Of a stretch of 19,966 bases of DNA, positions 19,909-19,966 are shown one piece after another. The stretch is from an uncultured Gammaproteobacteria bacterium. GTDB taxonomy: Bacteria; Pseudomonadota; Gammaproteobacteria; Steroidobacterales; GCA-2729495. The stretch covers positions 1-19,966 of the forward strand of contig CALGMY010000168.1 in assembly GCA_937958785.1 (NCBI GenBank). Reading direction: 5' to 3'. Each line of letters begins with the position of its first letter. Positions within the stretch are counted from its first letter, which is position 1. Position numbers and translations under genes: made by a program. The notes beneath the pieces are model-generated. The model made no database searches. It was not told the origin of the DNA and saw nothing but the letters and a program-made list of their open reading frames with translations.

Positions 19909-19966
19909 ATGGCAGCGATGAGGTACCTGATCGTCGCGGCCTGCCTGCTGGGGGGCACCGCCGCTC
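19909..19966 (+). CDS. Start of a probable exported protein (truncated by the window end)
   Basis: Only 19 codons are present. MAAMRYLIVAACLLGGTAA has the short basic start, hydrophobic core and small-residue end of a signal peptide. AAGGGG lies about seven bases before the ATG, and the gene begins one base after the membrane-protein stop, so it is in the same operon. MRYLIV at the second ATG (19918) is an alternative start. What the mature protein is cannot be told from this window. Confidence 0.6.
   Translation, partial: MAAMRYLIVAACLLGGTAA

Overview
The window is a GC-rich stretch from a gammaproteobacterium, most likely an uncultured lineage assembled from shotgun data. Two things support this. 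The gene order zapB-like/zapA (minus strand) opposite ygfB-pepP-ubiH-ubiI and then gcvTH-gcvP is the arrangement known from E. coli and relatives. The other recognisable proteins (MtfA, adenosine-kinase-like PfkB, split GcvP) also fit a GC-rich gammaproteobacterium. Bases 1-19 are the Nextera/Tn5 mosaic-end adapter, so the left edge is an untrimmed library or contig end and not biology.

Left edge (20-733): a truncated 5' end of what looks like 6S RNA (ssrS) with its promoter, a rho-independent terminator behind zapA, then zapA and a ZapB-like coiled-coil gene overlapping by 4 bases and reading leftward. A strong sigma70-type promoter would start this transcript exactly on the ATG (leaderless). 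A divergent extended -10 serves the rightward genes.

Centre (753-15736): twelve genes on the plus strand with no gap above 19 bases: ygfB, pepP, ubiH, a second UbiH/UbiI-family hydroxylase, an inactive-transglutaminase/7TM protein, an ATP-grasp ligase-like protein, gcvT, gcvH, gcvPA, gcvPB, a PfkB adenosine-kinase-like gene and a large periplasmic HtrA/Nma111-like double protease. They cover ubiquinone ring hydroxylation, peptide turnover, glycine cleavage to one-carbon units and envelope proteolysis. The 7TM/ATP-grasp pair is inserted at the usually direct ubiI-gcvT junction and is tightly coupled to both sides.

Right part (15737-18294): a REP-like palindrome at a convergent junction, a small 2OG-Fe(II) oxygenase-like gene and a family 2 glycosyltransferase (both minus strand), then mtfA on the plus strand.

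Right edge (18295-19966): a TetR-family repressor gene divergent from an unrecognised eight-helix membrane protein, with a perfect 16-base palindrome between them. The membrane gene is followed at once by the start of a gene with a signal-peptide-like N-terminus. This regulated, truncated operon is the best candidate for something undescribed. No CRISPR array, insertion sequence, tRNA or rRNA gene was seen.
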